Positions 44,746 through 53,163 of a stretch of 64,000 bases of DNA are shown here, piece after piece. Positions within the stretch are counted from its first letter, which is position 1; each line of letters opens with the position of its first letter. Location of the stretch: assembly GCA_964342355.1 (NCBI GenBank), contig CAYFFG010000003.1, positions 62,001-126,000 on the forward strand. Direction: 5' to 3'. This DNA comes from Hirschia sp964342355 (GTDB lineage Bacteria; Pseudomonadota; Alphaproteobacteria; Caulobacterales; Hyphomonadaceae). The position numbers and the translations under genes were made by a program. Below the pieces are notes generated by a model. The model was given only the letters and a program-made list of their open reading frames with translations. It had not been told where the DNA came from and did not search any database.

Positions 44746-45828
44746 ATGCGCTACGACAACAGCTTTAAAGTCTATGATCGCGAAATCGCGTTGGACAAAC
44801 CAACTTATTTCATCGCTGACATCGCTTCCTCTCACGATGGCGACCTTGAGCGCGCCAAGGCCTTGATCTGGCAAGCCAAGGAAGCAGGAGCAGAGTGCGC
44901 CAAGTTCCAGCACTTCCTGGCAAAAGACATTGTCTCAGATCGAGGCTTTAAAACGCTTGGCGGCCAGATGGCCCACCAGGCGAGCTGGAAAAAATCTGTT
45001 TACGAGATATTTGACGAATATCACTTGCGTCGCGAATGGACGCCTCACCTGGCCGAGGAATGCCAGAAAGCCGGCATACATTACATGACCACGCCTTATG
45101 ATGTGGCCGCGATTGAGATGAATGACCCTTTGTGCGGAGCTTGGAAAATCGGTTCAGGCGACGTCACATGGCCGCAATTTATTTCCAAAGTCGCACAGTG
45201 TGGCAAACCGGTTTTCGTTGCGACAGGCGCGTCTGACATGGAAGAATCCATTCGCGCTGCCGAGGCTGTCATTGGTTATAATCGCCAGGTCTGCCTCATG
45301 CAGTGCAACACCAATTACACAGGCAGCCACGACAATTTTTCCAATGTGAACCTCAACGTGCTCAAGGCTTTTGCAACAGCATTCCCCGGTATGGTTCTGG
45401 GACTATCAGACCACACACCTGGACATTCAGCTGTTCTAGGCGCTGTGGCGCTAGGCGCGCGGGCCGTGGAAAAACATTTCACAGATGACAATGATCGTGA
45501 TGGCCCGGACCACGCCTTTTCCATGACGCCAACAACTTGGCGTGAAATGGTGGATCGCACCCGCGAACTTGAAAGCGCGCTTGGCGATGGCGTCAAACGT
45601 CTTGAGCCTAACGAAGGCGACAGCGTGATCGTTCAGCGTCGTTGCCTGCGCGCAAAACGCGACCTACCCGCCGGACATATTCTGACGTCAGACGACATTG
45701 AGGCCCTGCGCCCTGCGCCACGCAACGCCTATGAGCCATGGGCGTTAGAAGACGTGATTGGGCGCAAACTGACCAGCGCGCTGGTATTTGGCGATGCGCT
45801 GACCCCTGACAACACACAGGAAGCTTGA
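44746..45828 (+). CDS. N-acetylneuraminate/pseudaminate synthase-family protein (NeuB/PseI)
   Basis: A 360-residue condensing enzyme that joins phosphoenolpyruvate to a sugar to make a nine-carbon acid. The barrel has FIADIASSHDGDLERAKALI, KIGSGDVTWPQFI and AVEKHFTDDNDRDGPDHAFS, and a C-terminal SAF/antifreeze-like domain (RRCLRAKRDLPAGHILTSDD) that helps bind substrate. Starts one base after the RmlD-like stop and ends 3 bases before the acetyltransferase. NeuB, PseI and LegI cannot be told apart here. Confidence 0.88.
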   Translation: MRYDNSFKVYDREIALDKPTYFIADIASSHDGDLERAKALIWQAKEAGAECAKFQHFLAKDIVSDRGFKTLGGQMAHQASWKKSVYEIFDEYHLRREWTPHLAEECQKAGIHYMTTPYDVAAIEMNDPLCGAWKIGSGDVTWPQFISKVAQCGKPVFVATGASDMEESIRAAEAVIGYNRQVCLMQCNTNYTGSHDNFSNVNLNVLKAFATAFPGMVLGLSDHTPGHSAVLGAVALGARAVEKHFTDDNDRDGPDHAFSMTPTTWREMVDRTRELESALGDGVKRLEPNEGDSVIVQRRCLRAKRDLPAGHILTSDDIEALRPAPRNAYEPWALEDVIGRKLTSALVFGDALTPDNTQEA

Positions 45829-45831
45829 CCC

Positions 45832-46374
45832 ATGCTCAAAGGCGAACTGACCGGCCTGCGCGCAATAGCTGAAGCCGACCTGGAACCACTCCGCATCTGG
45901 CGCAACAAACCGGAGTTTCGTCGCTATTTTCGCGAATACCGTGAAATCTCACCAGAGATGCAACGCAAATGGTTTGAAAACGCGGTCCTCAATGATCCGC
46001 GCACACGCATGTTTGCGATCGAGCGGCTTGAAGACGGAGCTCTGATGGGCGCATGCGGTCTTTGCTATATTGACGGCATCAACCAGAACGCCGACTTTTC
46101 AATCTATCTGGGATTAGACGACCTCTACATTGATGACAAATACGCCATCGACGCCGGCCAGATATTGCTAAAATATGGGTTTGAAGAACTGGCATTGCAT
46201 CGCGTCTGGTGTGAGATTTATTCTATCGACACAGCCAAACAAAGCTTTTTGCCAAAGCTTGGATTTGAGCTGGAAGGCGAACACAAAGAAACACATTTCA
46301 CCGAAGGCAAATGGGTGAACAGCCTTTATTACGGGCTGCTATCAACTTCCCATTCCGGTTCCTCCAAACGATAG
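45832..46374 (+). CDS. GNAT N-acetyltransferase (PseH/FlmH-like)
   Basis: A 180-residue acetyltransferase. The fold begins LRAIAEADLEPLRIWRNKPEFRRYF and has the GNAT cofactor region late (YAIDAGQILLKYGFEELALHRVWCEIYSID). In Caulobacter and Campylobacter a similar enzyme N-acetylates the amino sugar of pseudaminate. It is the last gene of the operon and overlaps the end of the convergent gene by 46 bases. Confidence 0.82.
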   Translation: MLKGELTGLRAIAEADLEPLRIWRNKPEFRRYFREYREISPEMQRKWFENAVLNDPRTRMFAIERLEDGALMGACGLCYIDGINQNADFSIYLGLDDLYIDDKYAIDAGQILLKYGFEELALHRVWCEIYSIDTAKQSFLPKLGFELEGEHKETHFTEGKWVNSLYYGLLSTSHSGSSKR

Positions 46375-47606
46375 ACCGCGCTGCGTTTCACAGGGCGTGC
46401 GCGCTGGATGGACCGTACAAGCGTCTCAAACGCCAGCCAGAGCGCAACCACTCCCATACCCGCCATAATGGCGATCATCAGGCGTAGCCGGTTGGTCCAG
46501 TGAATGGGTGTTTTAGCTGCTGACAATGCGCTGGAATCCAGAACGGCCAGAGCAAGCGCTTTATCGCCGCCTGCCTCAGTCAGCAATTTAGCGCGGCGCA
46601 GGTCGATCGAATTATGCGCCAGTTCAAGAAAGATAATCGCGGACAATGCGGACGTGTTCGCCGAGATGTCGCGCACCAAGAGAAGGTCATCTTCAAGCGG
46701 TGCGATATGTTTTGGATCAAGGTCCGCGCGAATAATCCGCATCATCGCGTCTGTCTGGCCGGCAACACTTAAGGAACTGGAGAATCTGACTGTCAGGTCG
46801 CGCTTCAGTCTTTCCGGCGGCGCCGCCATGAACAGACGGTTTTGAAAATGTTGTTTTAGATTTTCATTCAAACGATTTGCGCGGTCTGCAGATCTCAAGA
46901 CCGACGCGCCAGCACGCGCGCCCGGGTCAAGGGAGGTCAGCCCCACAGCTGAAAGTGAAAAAGCAAATGTGTTAATCTCACCGCCACGCACCCATTGCGA
47001 CGCCTGTAACGCCAAGTCGCGCTCGTCACCCAAGGTATTGAGTTCACGTAAACTCGGCGCGCCATCTTCTAGCTTTTCCAAAACAGTGTCAGCCGTCTCA
47101 TTTTCTGCGGTGGCGTCACCTTCAGGCGCATCAATTGCCGCGCGCCAAAGCGCGGCAACCGGCGAGGTAGCTTGCTCATATTTAACGCGAACATCTTCGT
47201 TCAAAAAGCTGAGCGCAGCAGCGACAATCGCATCTTCCCCTGCCACGCTCTGCGCTTTTGCAGCCGCCAACAGCGCAGCAGAATCCCGGCTGTCCAACAT
47301 TTGCGGCGCAGCAAGCAGAAAGCCACGCGACGTTTTTAAGCGTCCGCGGTCCAATTGTTCATTAACTATGTCTGACCACGCTTTGCGCTTGTCAGATACG
47401 TTCGACACCAATGCGCGAAAGCGGCTGTCGATGGCGTCGCGCGTGGTCGCAATCGAGCCGGCATTGACCTCAAAGCTCATGCCGCGACCACCAAAAGTCT
47501 CCGATATTATGCGGGCGCCGACCAATGGCGCTAATGCGAGCAGCATTAAAAAGATAGACGCACTTACCCATGCGAAGGGTTCAGGCCTTTTGCGCTTACG
47601 AAACAT
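46329..47606 (-). CDS. Unrecognised two-TM membrane protein
   Basis: A 425-residue protein with no family I recognise. An N-terminal basic stretch (MFRKRKRPEP) is followed by a transmembrane segment (about residues 12-32). Then comes a long Ala/Asp/Leu-rich, probably helical, extracytoplasmic part of about 340 residues, and a second TM segment (about 372-392) before a basic cytoplasmic tail (RSIQRARPVKRSAV). No HAMP, kinase or GGDEF motif is present. It lies between the nonulosonate operon and the flagellum-associated protein, and is divergent from the latter with 166 bases between. A role in flagellin export or glycosylation is a guess from position only. Confidence 0.75.
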   Translation of the reverse strand: MFRKRKRPEPFAWVSASIFLMLLALAPLVGARIISETFGGRGMSFEVNAGSIATTRDAIDSRFRALVSNVSDKRKAWSDIVNEQLDRGRLKTSRGFLLAAPQMLDSRDSAALLAAAKAQSVAGEDAIVAAALSFLNEDVRVKYEQATSPVAALWRAAIDAPEGDATAENETADTVLEKLEDGAPSLRELNTLGDERDLALQASQWVRGGEINTFAFSLSAVGLTSLDPGARAGASVLRSADRANRLNENLKQHFQNRLFMAAPPERLKRDLTVRFSSSLSVAGQTDAMMRIIRADLDPKHIAPLEDDLLLVRDISANTSALSAIIFLELAHNSIDLRRAKLLTEAGGDKALALAVLDSSALSAAKTPIHWTNRLRLMIAIMAGMGVVALWLAFETLVRSIQRARPVKRSAVYRLEEPEWEVDSSP

Positions 47607-47772
47607 GGGTCGTCTGCGCTCCCTGCGTCCACTGCAACATAACTAGGGAAAACTCCAAGATTAAAATCTCCGCTCCCCCGTTAGCGATTTCCTCACGCTG
47701 GGACGATAAGTTCAAGTCTCGATTACCGTCAGATAGATATTTCTTTAGGGCGGCGTCAACGGGTGAAATCAC

Positions 47773-50523
47773 ATGGTTGGAATAACTCCTGTTCAATTTG
47801 ACTTTTCGCTGCTTGCGAATGTCGCGAACGCAAAAATCAGCCAGCGTCTTGCTAACCAGACTTTTGCAGGTCAGTCAGCGACGCCTACATCCGCCTCCGC
47901 GTCTGCAGAACTTGCTGCAGGTGACCCGCCGTGGCGCGCTGAGCTGTCGGAAGAAGACACCCAACGCCTTGTTCAAAAAGCGCTAAAATCAGGCGACCTT
48001 ATCTCATCATCTGACCGTCGTCGCGCACTGGCGTCCGATGAAGACACACCTAAACTATTTGCTGCTTATGAAGCGCTGAATACATTACATGCGCTTGCGA
48101 CCGCTATTCAGGAAGGCGACATTTCTGACGTATTTTTGAAGCGCGCCGAAACACGCTTAAACGAAGGTCGCGCTGAAATTTCGTCTTTTCTTGAGGAAGC
48201 CAATATTGATTCGGTGACCTTGCTTCAGGGAGAGCGCCGTTCATCCGCCAAGTCTGACGTTGCTATCGCGCGCCAATCTTACGACTACACGACCAAAGTG
48301 TTGCACTCAGGCGAGTTTGATGACCCGGTAGACGCCTGGGCGGATATTGATGGTTTCACGATCAAAGTCGATCAGACAAATGCGTCTCACACAATCAATG
48401 TGGACCTGACTGGTCTTGCAAATTCTGAACGAACGCTCTCCAACGTTACAGAACTGATCAACCAGGAATTTGAAAACCTGGGGTTGAACACACGGTTCCA
48501 GCACAAGAAAATCGGCGAAGAAAACGATTCCGGGGTCATTGAGAGCGATGACTATGCGCTTCACATCAAAGGAAGCCAGACTGAAAAACTGACCTTTACC
48601 GCCAACACGTCTCAGCCATCCGTTTATCTGTTGGGGTCATCTGGCGCGAACGATACGCAATCGGCGCAATTTTCCAAATGGACAGATCTTGCCAGCGCCA
48701 GTCCGACACGCGCGACGACGAACCTTTTCCAGGCAGACGAAACTGTCGTCACCGAAGCGGACGAGACTGACGAAGATTCAAAAGAAAAAACAGCTCACAG
48801 CGACACACGCTTCATAGCATCCGCTGCCGGGCCAGACGGGTCTGTTTATGCATTGGCAGAGACTGAAGGCGACCTTGGCGATCAGGTGCTGCGTGCGGAT
48901 AAAGACCTTGTTCTCGTCAAATACGACAGCGCGGGTCAGGAATTATGGACCCGCCTGGTTGGCTCAACTGGCGAAACAGAAGGCACTTCCCTGGCTGTGG
49001 CTGCAGATGGACGCGTCGCAATTGGCGGCAGCACGACTGGCGAATTAGCATCCAACACAATTGGCGGCGCCAAGGATGGGTTTGTTCTGCTTTACAATGC
49101 TGATGGGGTCGAACTATCCGCCCGCCAGCAAGGCACGAGCTTCAATGATTCTGTGACCTCCCTCGCCTTTGACTCAACAGGCGCGCTTTATGTTGGTGGC
49201 AACACAAGCGGTTCACTGGACGGCAATGGTAATAATGGCGGATCTGACGCTTACCTTGAAAAGCTCGACGGGTTTGGCAACCGTATCTGGATCAACCAGT
49301 GGGGAACAGCTGACTCCGAAACAGTGACCGCCATTACAGTTGATGACACAGATACTGCGATCGTTGCGACCAGAGAAAATGGCGAAGCGTTTTTAAAGAG
49401 CGTATCTGGTGAAGACTTTACTGGCGCTGACTGGGAACATGCGCTTGGGTCTAGCTCTGTCACAACACTGAAATTTGATGGCGGTTCGATCTACGCTGGT
49501 GGTGAAACACGGCTTGATTCCCGCACAGCCGGCGAATTCTCTGGCAACAGTTTGAGTGATCCGGACGCATTTGTGTCCCGATTTACTGTGACCGGCGCGA
49601 CTGTGTCTGAAGATTGGTTCCAGCGCTTTGGCGGCGGCGGCGCACAGACAGCGGCAGATCTTGCTATCCATGATGGCCAACTATACCTCGCTGGCACGAG
49701 CGCGAACGACTTTGGCTCCGCTTCGGCAACAGGCGACAAAAATGCGTTCCTAGTATCTTTGAATACGGCAGACGGAACGGAGGCATGGGCGCAGAATTTG
49801 ACAGGTCGAGGCGGAATTTCATCTGCCGCTGGGATCGCCGTTTCCGCAGACGGTGACACAGATCTTGATAAATTTGGTCTGCCGTCCGGAAAGCTTTCCA
49901 CGGGCGACACCACATATGTCACAGATCGCACGTCAGCGCGCCCTGGCGACCATTTCTTCATCTCAGTTGATGGCGGCCGCCAAAAGAAGATCACGATTGA
50001 ATCCGGCGAGACCTATCGCACGCTGACATTCAAGATCAACAAAGAGCTGGTGCTGGACGGCAAGGCGGAAGCGCGCCGCGGACTCGACGGTCAGACTTTG
50101 TCGATCAAACCGAGCGAGAACACACGCATCGAATTGTTCTCCGGCTCCAACGGAAAAGACCTGCTCTCAGCGCTTAGCCTTGCGCCAGGCGTTCTGTTCG
50201 ACAAACCCGTCGGCTCAGAAGATGGCGACTCATCATCAGACGCACCGCCGATTGTGTCTTTGGAATTACCCGACACTTTCAAACTGACGTCAAAAGATGA
50301 TGCTGAGAAAGTCGTCTCACAACTTGATTCAGCTCTGCGTGGCATCCGCAAAGCATATCGTTACGCGATTGAAGACCCAACGCTTGCAGCCCTCACACAG
50401 GGCGGCAATCAGGGCAAAAGTACGCAGGCATCCCCTTACCAGTTGTCACAACTTGCAAACTTGCAAGCAGGATTAAACCGCCTGTCTGCTGGCGGCGGTG
50501 GTGGCGGTGGCTTCTTTATCTAG
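47773..50523 (+). CDS. Flagellum-associated SBBP/propeller protein (FlaEY-like)
   Basis: A 916-residue protein. The N-terminal third is helical (ELSEEDTQRLVQKALKSGD) and then carries segments resembling flagellin-hook IN motifs (DGFTIKVDQTNASHTINVDL; a second near residues 720-760, SVDGGRQKKITIESGETYRT). The centre, about 350-680, is a beta-propeller of SBBP-type repeats (VAIGGSTTGEL, LYVGGNTSGSLDG, IYAGGETRLD, LYLAGTSANDF, each followed by a DAF/DGF strand). It ends GGGGGGGFFI. Size and location next to nonulosonate genes match the Caulobacter regulator FlaEY, but this is recalled rather than tested. No signal peptide, so it may be cytoplasmic or exported by the flagellar system. Confidence 0.65.
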   Translation: MVGITPVQFDFSLLANVANAKISQRLANQTFAGQSATPTSASASAELAAGDPPWRAELSEEDTQRLVQKALKSGDLISSSDRRRALASDEDTPKLFAAYEALNTLHALATAIQEGDISDVFLKRAETRLNEGRAEISSFLEEANIDSVTLLQGERRSSAKSDVAIARQSYDYTTKVLHSGEFDDPVDAWADIDGFTIKVDQTNASHTINVDLTGLANSERTLSNVTELINQEFENLGLNTRFQHKKIGEENDSGVIESDDYALHIKGSQTEKLTFTANTSQPSVYLLGSSGANDTQSAQFSKWTDLASASPTRATTNLFQADETVVTEADETDEDSKEKTAHSDTRFIASAAGPDGSVYALAETEGDLGDQVLRADKDLVLVKYDSAGQELWTRLVGSTGETEGTSLAVAADGRVAIGGSTTGELASNTIGGAKDGFVLLYNADGVELSARQQGTSFNDSVTSLAFDSTGALYVGGNTSGSLDGNGNNGGSDAYLEKLDGFGNRIWINQWGTADSETVTAITVDDTDTAIVATRENGEAFLKSVSGEDFTGADWEHALGSSSVTTLKFDGGSIYAGGETRLDSRTAGEFSGNSLSDPDAFVSRFTVTGATVSEDWFQRFGGGGAQTAADLAIHDGQLYLAGTSANDFGSASATGDKNAFLVSLNTADGTEAWAQNLTGRGGISSAAGIAVSADGDTDLDKFGLPSGKLSTGDTTYVTDRTSARPGDHFFISVDGGRQKKITIESGETYRTLTFKINKELVLDGKAEARRGLDGQTLSIKPSENTRIELFSGSNGKDLLSALSLAPGVLFDKPVGSEDGDSSSDAPPIVSLELPDTFKLTSKDDAEKVVSQLDSALRGIRKAYRYAIEDPTLAALTQGGNQGKSTQASPYQLSQLANLQAGLNRLSAGGGGGGGFFI

Positions 50524-50555
50524 AAAAAACACGCCGTTATCTAACTAACGGCGTG
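50524..50555 (-). terminator. Terminator after ahpF
   Basis: Perfect 10-bp stem CACGCCGTTA / TAACGGCGTG with a 6-base loop; on the minus strand it is followed by six T. It also lies just past the stop of the convergent FlaEY-like gene, which lacks a T-run on its own side. Confidence 0.88.
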
Positions 50556-50573
50556 TCCTCGACTCAAAGCTTT

Positions 50574-52160
50574 TTACTGTGCGGTTTCAAGAACCGGCGC
50601 ATCTGTTGGCGCCAGGCGAATGAGATAATCAAACGCTGATAATGCCGCTTTTGAACCTTCACCCATTGAGATCACGATTTGCTTGTAAGGTGTTGTTGTG
50701 GCGTCACCAGCAGCAAACACACCCGGGACAGATGTCGCGCCACGCATGTCAGTAACGATCTCGCCACGACCCGACAATTCAACAGCGCCTCTGAGCCATT
50801 CAGTGTTTGGCACCAGTCCGATCTGAACGAAAATGCCTTCAAGCGCCAATTCGTGGACGGCTTCTGTGTTGCGGTCTTTGTAAATCAGGCCGTTTACCCG
50901 TGTGCCATCTCCAGTGACTTCAGTCGTCATCGCAGATGTGATGATTTCAACATTTGACAGGCTGCGCAGTTTGTTCTGCAGCACAGCGTCCGCACGAAGT
51001 TGGGTGTCAAATTCAATCAACGTCACATGCGCCACGATGCCTGCAAGGTCGATTGCCGCTTCAACACCGGAGTTGCCGCCGCCGATAACCGCCACCCGTT
51101 TTCCTTTAAACAGCGGACCATCACAGTGCGGACAGTAAGCGACGCCTTTATTGCGGTATTCATCCTCGCCAGGAACGCCCATCTGACGCCAGCGCGCGCC
51201 AGTGGCCAGGATAACCGTTTTTGAAGACAGGCTTGCGCCATTGGCTAGCTCAACTGTGTGAAGCCCTCCCTCCTGTGTGGCTGGCACAAACTTCGTAGCA
51301 GTCTGAAGGTTCATCACGTCGACGTCGTATTCGCCAACATGTGTTTCCAGAGCAGTCGCCAGTTTGGGACCTTCCGTGTGTGGAACTGAGATAAGGTTTT
51401 CAATCGCCATCGTGTCGAGCACCTGACCGCCAAAACGCTCAGCCGCAAGGCCTGTACGAATACCTTTACGCGCCGCATAAACCGCAGCGGCCGCACCGCC
51501 TGGCCCACCGCCGACGATCAACACTTCAAACGGGTCTTTTGTCTTAATCTCTTCAGCGGCCCGCGCTTCAGCGCCCGTGTCAATTTTGGCGAGGATCTGT
51601 TGAAGGTCCATGCGTCCAGATGAAAAGACTTCGCCGTTTAAGAAGATCGTTGGCACAGCCATGACTTCGCGGCGATCAACTTCCTCTTTGAAGTATGCGC
51701 CGTCGATCGAGACGTTCGAGATCTTTGGGTTGAGAACGCTCAGCACGTTCAGCGCCTGAACAACGTCCGGGCAGTTCTGACATGATAGTGAGAAGTAAAC
51801 TTCGAAGTTGAATTCACCATCCAAAGCCTTGATCTGCTGAACAGTCTCATCGTCAACTTTAGGGGGGTGGCCACCGACATGAAGCAGCGCCAGCACCAAT
51901 GAAGTGAACTCATGCCCAAGCGGAATGCCGGCAAAGCGCACAGAAATATCTGTCCCCGGAGAGGTGATAGCAAAAGACGGCGTGCGTTCGTTAGCGCCTT
52001 CTTTCCACGTCACCATATCTGAGAGCGCGCTGATCTCTTCAAGAAGCTGTTTCAGATCCGTTGAGCCCTTCGTGTCGTCAAGCGAAGCGACCAGTTCAAC
52101 CGGGCGTTTGACGTTTTGCAGATAGGCTTTGAGTTGGTTTTTTAAATTATCGTCCAACAT
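50574..52160 (-). CDS. ahpF: Alkyl hydroperoxide reductase subunit F
   Basis: NADH-dependent flavoprotein disulfide reductase that recycles AhpC. It has 528 residues from the ATG at 52160 (MLDDNLKNQL; SD AGGAGAT), matching AhpF. The N-terminal double thioredoxin domain has the CxxC in LSCQNCPDV; the FAD motif EVLIVGGGPGGAAAAVYA and the redox-active CPHC (VAYCPHCDGPLF) follow, with VAVIGGGNSGVEAA for NADH. It lies 134 bases after ahpC with an intercistronic hairpin. A longer upstream reading lacks conservation and is rejected. Confidence 0.95.
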   Translation of the reverse strand: MLDDNLKNQLKAYLQNVKRPVELVASLDDTKGSTDLKQLLEEISALSDMVTWKEGANERTPSFAITSPGTDISVRFAGIPLGHEFTSLVLALLHVGGHPPKVDDETVQQIKALDGEFNFEVYFSLSCQNCPDVVQALNVLSVLNPKISNVSIDGAYFKEEVDRREVMAVPTIFLNGEVFSSGRMDLQQILAKIDTGAEARAAEEIKTKDPFEVLIVGGGPGGAAAAVYAARKGIRTGLAAERFGGQVLDTMAIENLISVPHTEGPKLATALETHVGEYDVDVMNLQTATKFVPATQEGGLHTVELANGASLSSKTVILATGARWRQMGVPGEDEYRNKGVAYCPHCDGPLFKGKRVAVIGGGNSGVEAAIDLAGIVAHVTLIEFDTQLRADAVLQNKLRSLSNVEIITSAMTTEVTGDGTRVNGLIYKDRNTEAVHELALEGIFVQIGLVPNTEWLRGAVELSGRGEIVTDMRGATSVPGVFAAGDATTTPYKQIVISMGEGSKAALSAFDYLIRLAPTDAPVLETAQ

Positions 52161-52241
52161 GTGGATCTCCTGTGAGCTTAGCGCATCTCCCTTAAGGATT
52201 CGGGGGGATTTTTCGGGTAAGAAATTTTTGGGGGGGCATAC

Positions 52242-52277
52242 TCGCCCGGCTCGACACACACGCACAAAGCCGGGCGA
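52242..52277 (-). other. Intercistronic hairpin between ahpC and ahpF
   Basis: Perfect 10-bp arms TCGCCCGGCT (52242-52251) and AGCCGGGCGA (52268-52277). No T-run follows on the minus strand, so it could stabilise the ahpC mRNA 3' end or partly attenuate ahpF, giving more AhpC than AhpF. Confidence 0.55.
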
Positions 52278-52294
52278 ATACTTATAAATTCAGC

Positions 52295-52858
52295 TTAGAT
52301 TTTGCCGACGAGTTCGAGTGAAGGAGCAAGTGTTTCAGCACCCTCTTCCCATTTCGCTGGGCAAACCTGACCTGGGTTGTTGCGCACGTGGATTGCAGCT
52401 TTCACCTTACGCACGAGTTCTTTTGCGTTACGGCCAACACCTTCACATGTTGTTTCCATGACCTGGATCACACCATCTGGGTCAACAACGAAAGTTGCGC
52501 GGTCTGCAAGGCCCTGGCCTTCGCGCATCACGTCGAAGTTGTTTGTGATCGTGCCTGTTTGGTCGCCGACCATGTAGTACTGGATCTTGCCGATCGCAGG
52601 TGATGTGTCGTGCCATGCTTTGTGGGAGAAGTGTGTGTCTGTGGAAACACCGAACACTTCAACACCCATGGACTGAAGGTTTGCGTACTCGTCCTGAAGG
52701 TCTTCAAGTTCTGTTGGGCAAACGAATGTGAAGTCAGCTGGGTAGAAGAAGAATACAGCCCACTTGCCTTTTACATCAGCTTCTGTGATGTCGACGAATT
52801 CGCCGTTTTTAAAAGCAGTTGCCGAAAATGGCTTAATCTCGGTGTTGATCAGCGACAT
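52295..52858 (-). CDS. ahpC: Peroxiredoxin, alkyl hydroperoxide reductase subunit C
   Basis: A 187-residue 2-Cys peroxiredoxin that reduces hydrogen and organic peroxides. The peroxidatic Cys is in FTFVCPTELEDL and the resolving Cys in QVCPAKWEEG near the C-terminus. SD GGAGATCCC precedes the ATG. Probably forms an operon with ahpF. OxyR-type control is common for this pair, but no OxyR site was identified in the 305-base upstream gap. Confidence 0.96.
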   Translation of the reverse strand: MSLINTEIKPFSATAFKNGEFVDITEADVKGKWAVFFFYPADFTFVCPTELEDLQDEYANLQSMGVEVFGVSTDTHFSHKAWHDTSPAIGKIQYYMVGDQTGTITNNFDVMREGQGLADRATFVVDPDGVIQVMETTCEGVGRNAKELVRKVKAAIHVRNNPGQVCPAKWEEGAETLAPSLELVGKI

Positions 52859-53163
52859 GGGATCTCCATTTAAGTCGTATGGTCAGCAGCTCCAGGTGGA
52901 ACTGCCAGGTTAAGGCGTCGACACGCGCAGGCACAGGGAAGCCTCCCTTACCTTAGAGCGTCACAAATGCGGATTAGCGACAGCGTCCGTAGACACAGGG
53001 GCGCTGCTCCCCGCCAACAAGTTATTTATAATGGTTCTAAATTACGAAAACAAGACGCGCACGTCATTTTTCCAAAAAATTTCTAACCTTTACGCAACCT
53101 GCCAGCTGCTGAGCGTTGATCGTCGATCAACAGACACGCAGCGTCTTTATGTGTAGCGAGATT
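52859..53163. other. Intergenic region murC to ahpC
   Basis: About 305 bases without a gene. It holds the ahpC promoter region and a small hairpin GTTGATC-GTC-GATCAAC (53115-53131) downstream of murC, without a T-run. I see no known regulator site. Confidence 0.5.

Noticed and set aside
53115..53131. Hairpin GTTGATC-GTC-GATCAAC as a murC terminator
   Set aside because: Short stem without a following T-run on the minus strand; left only as a note in the intergenic entry.
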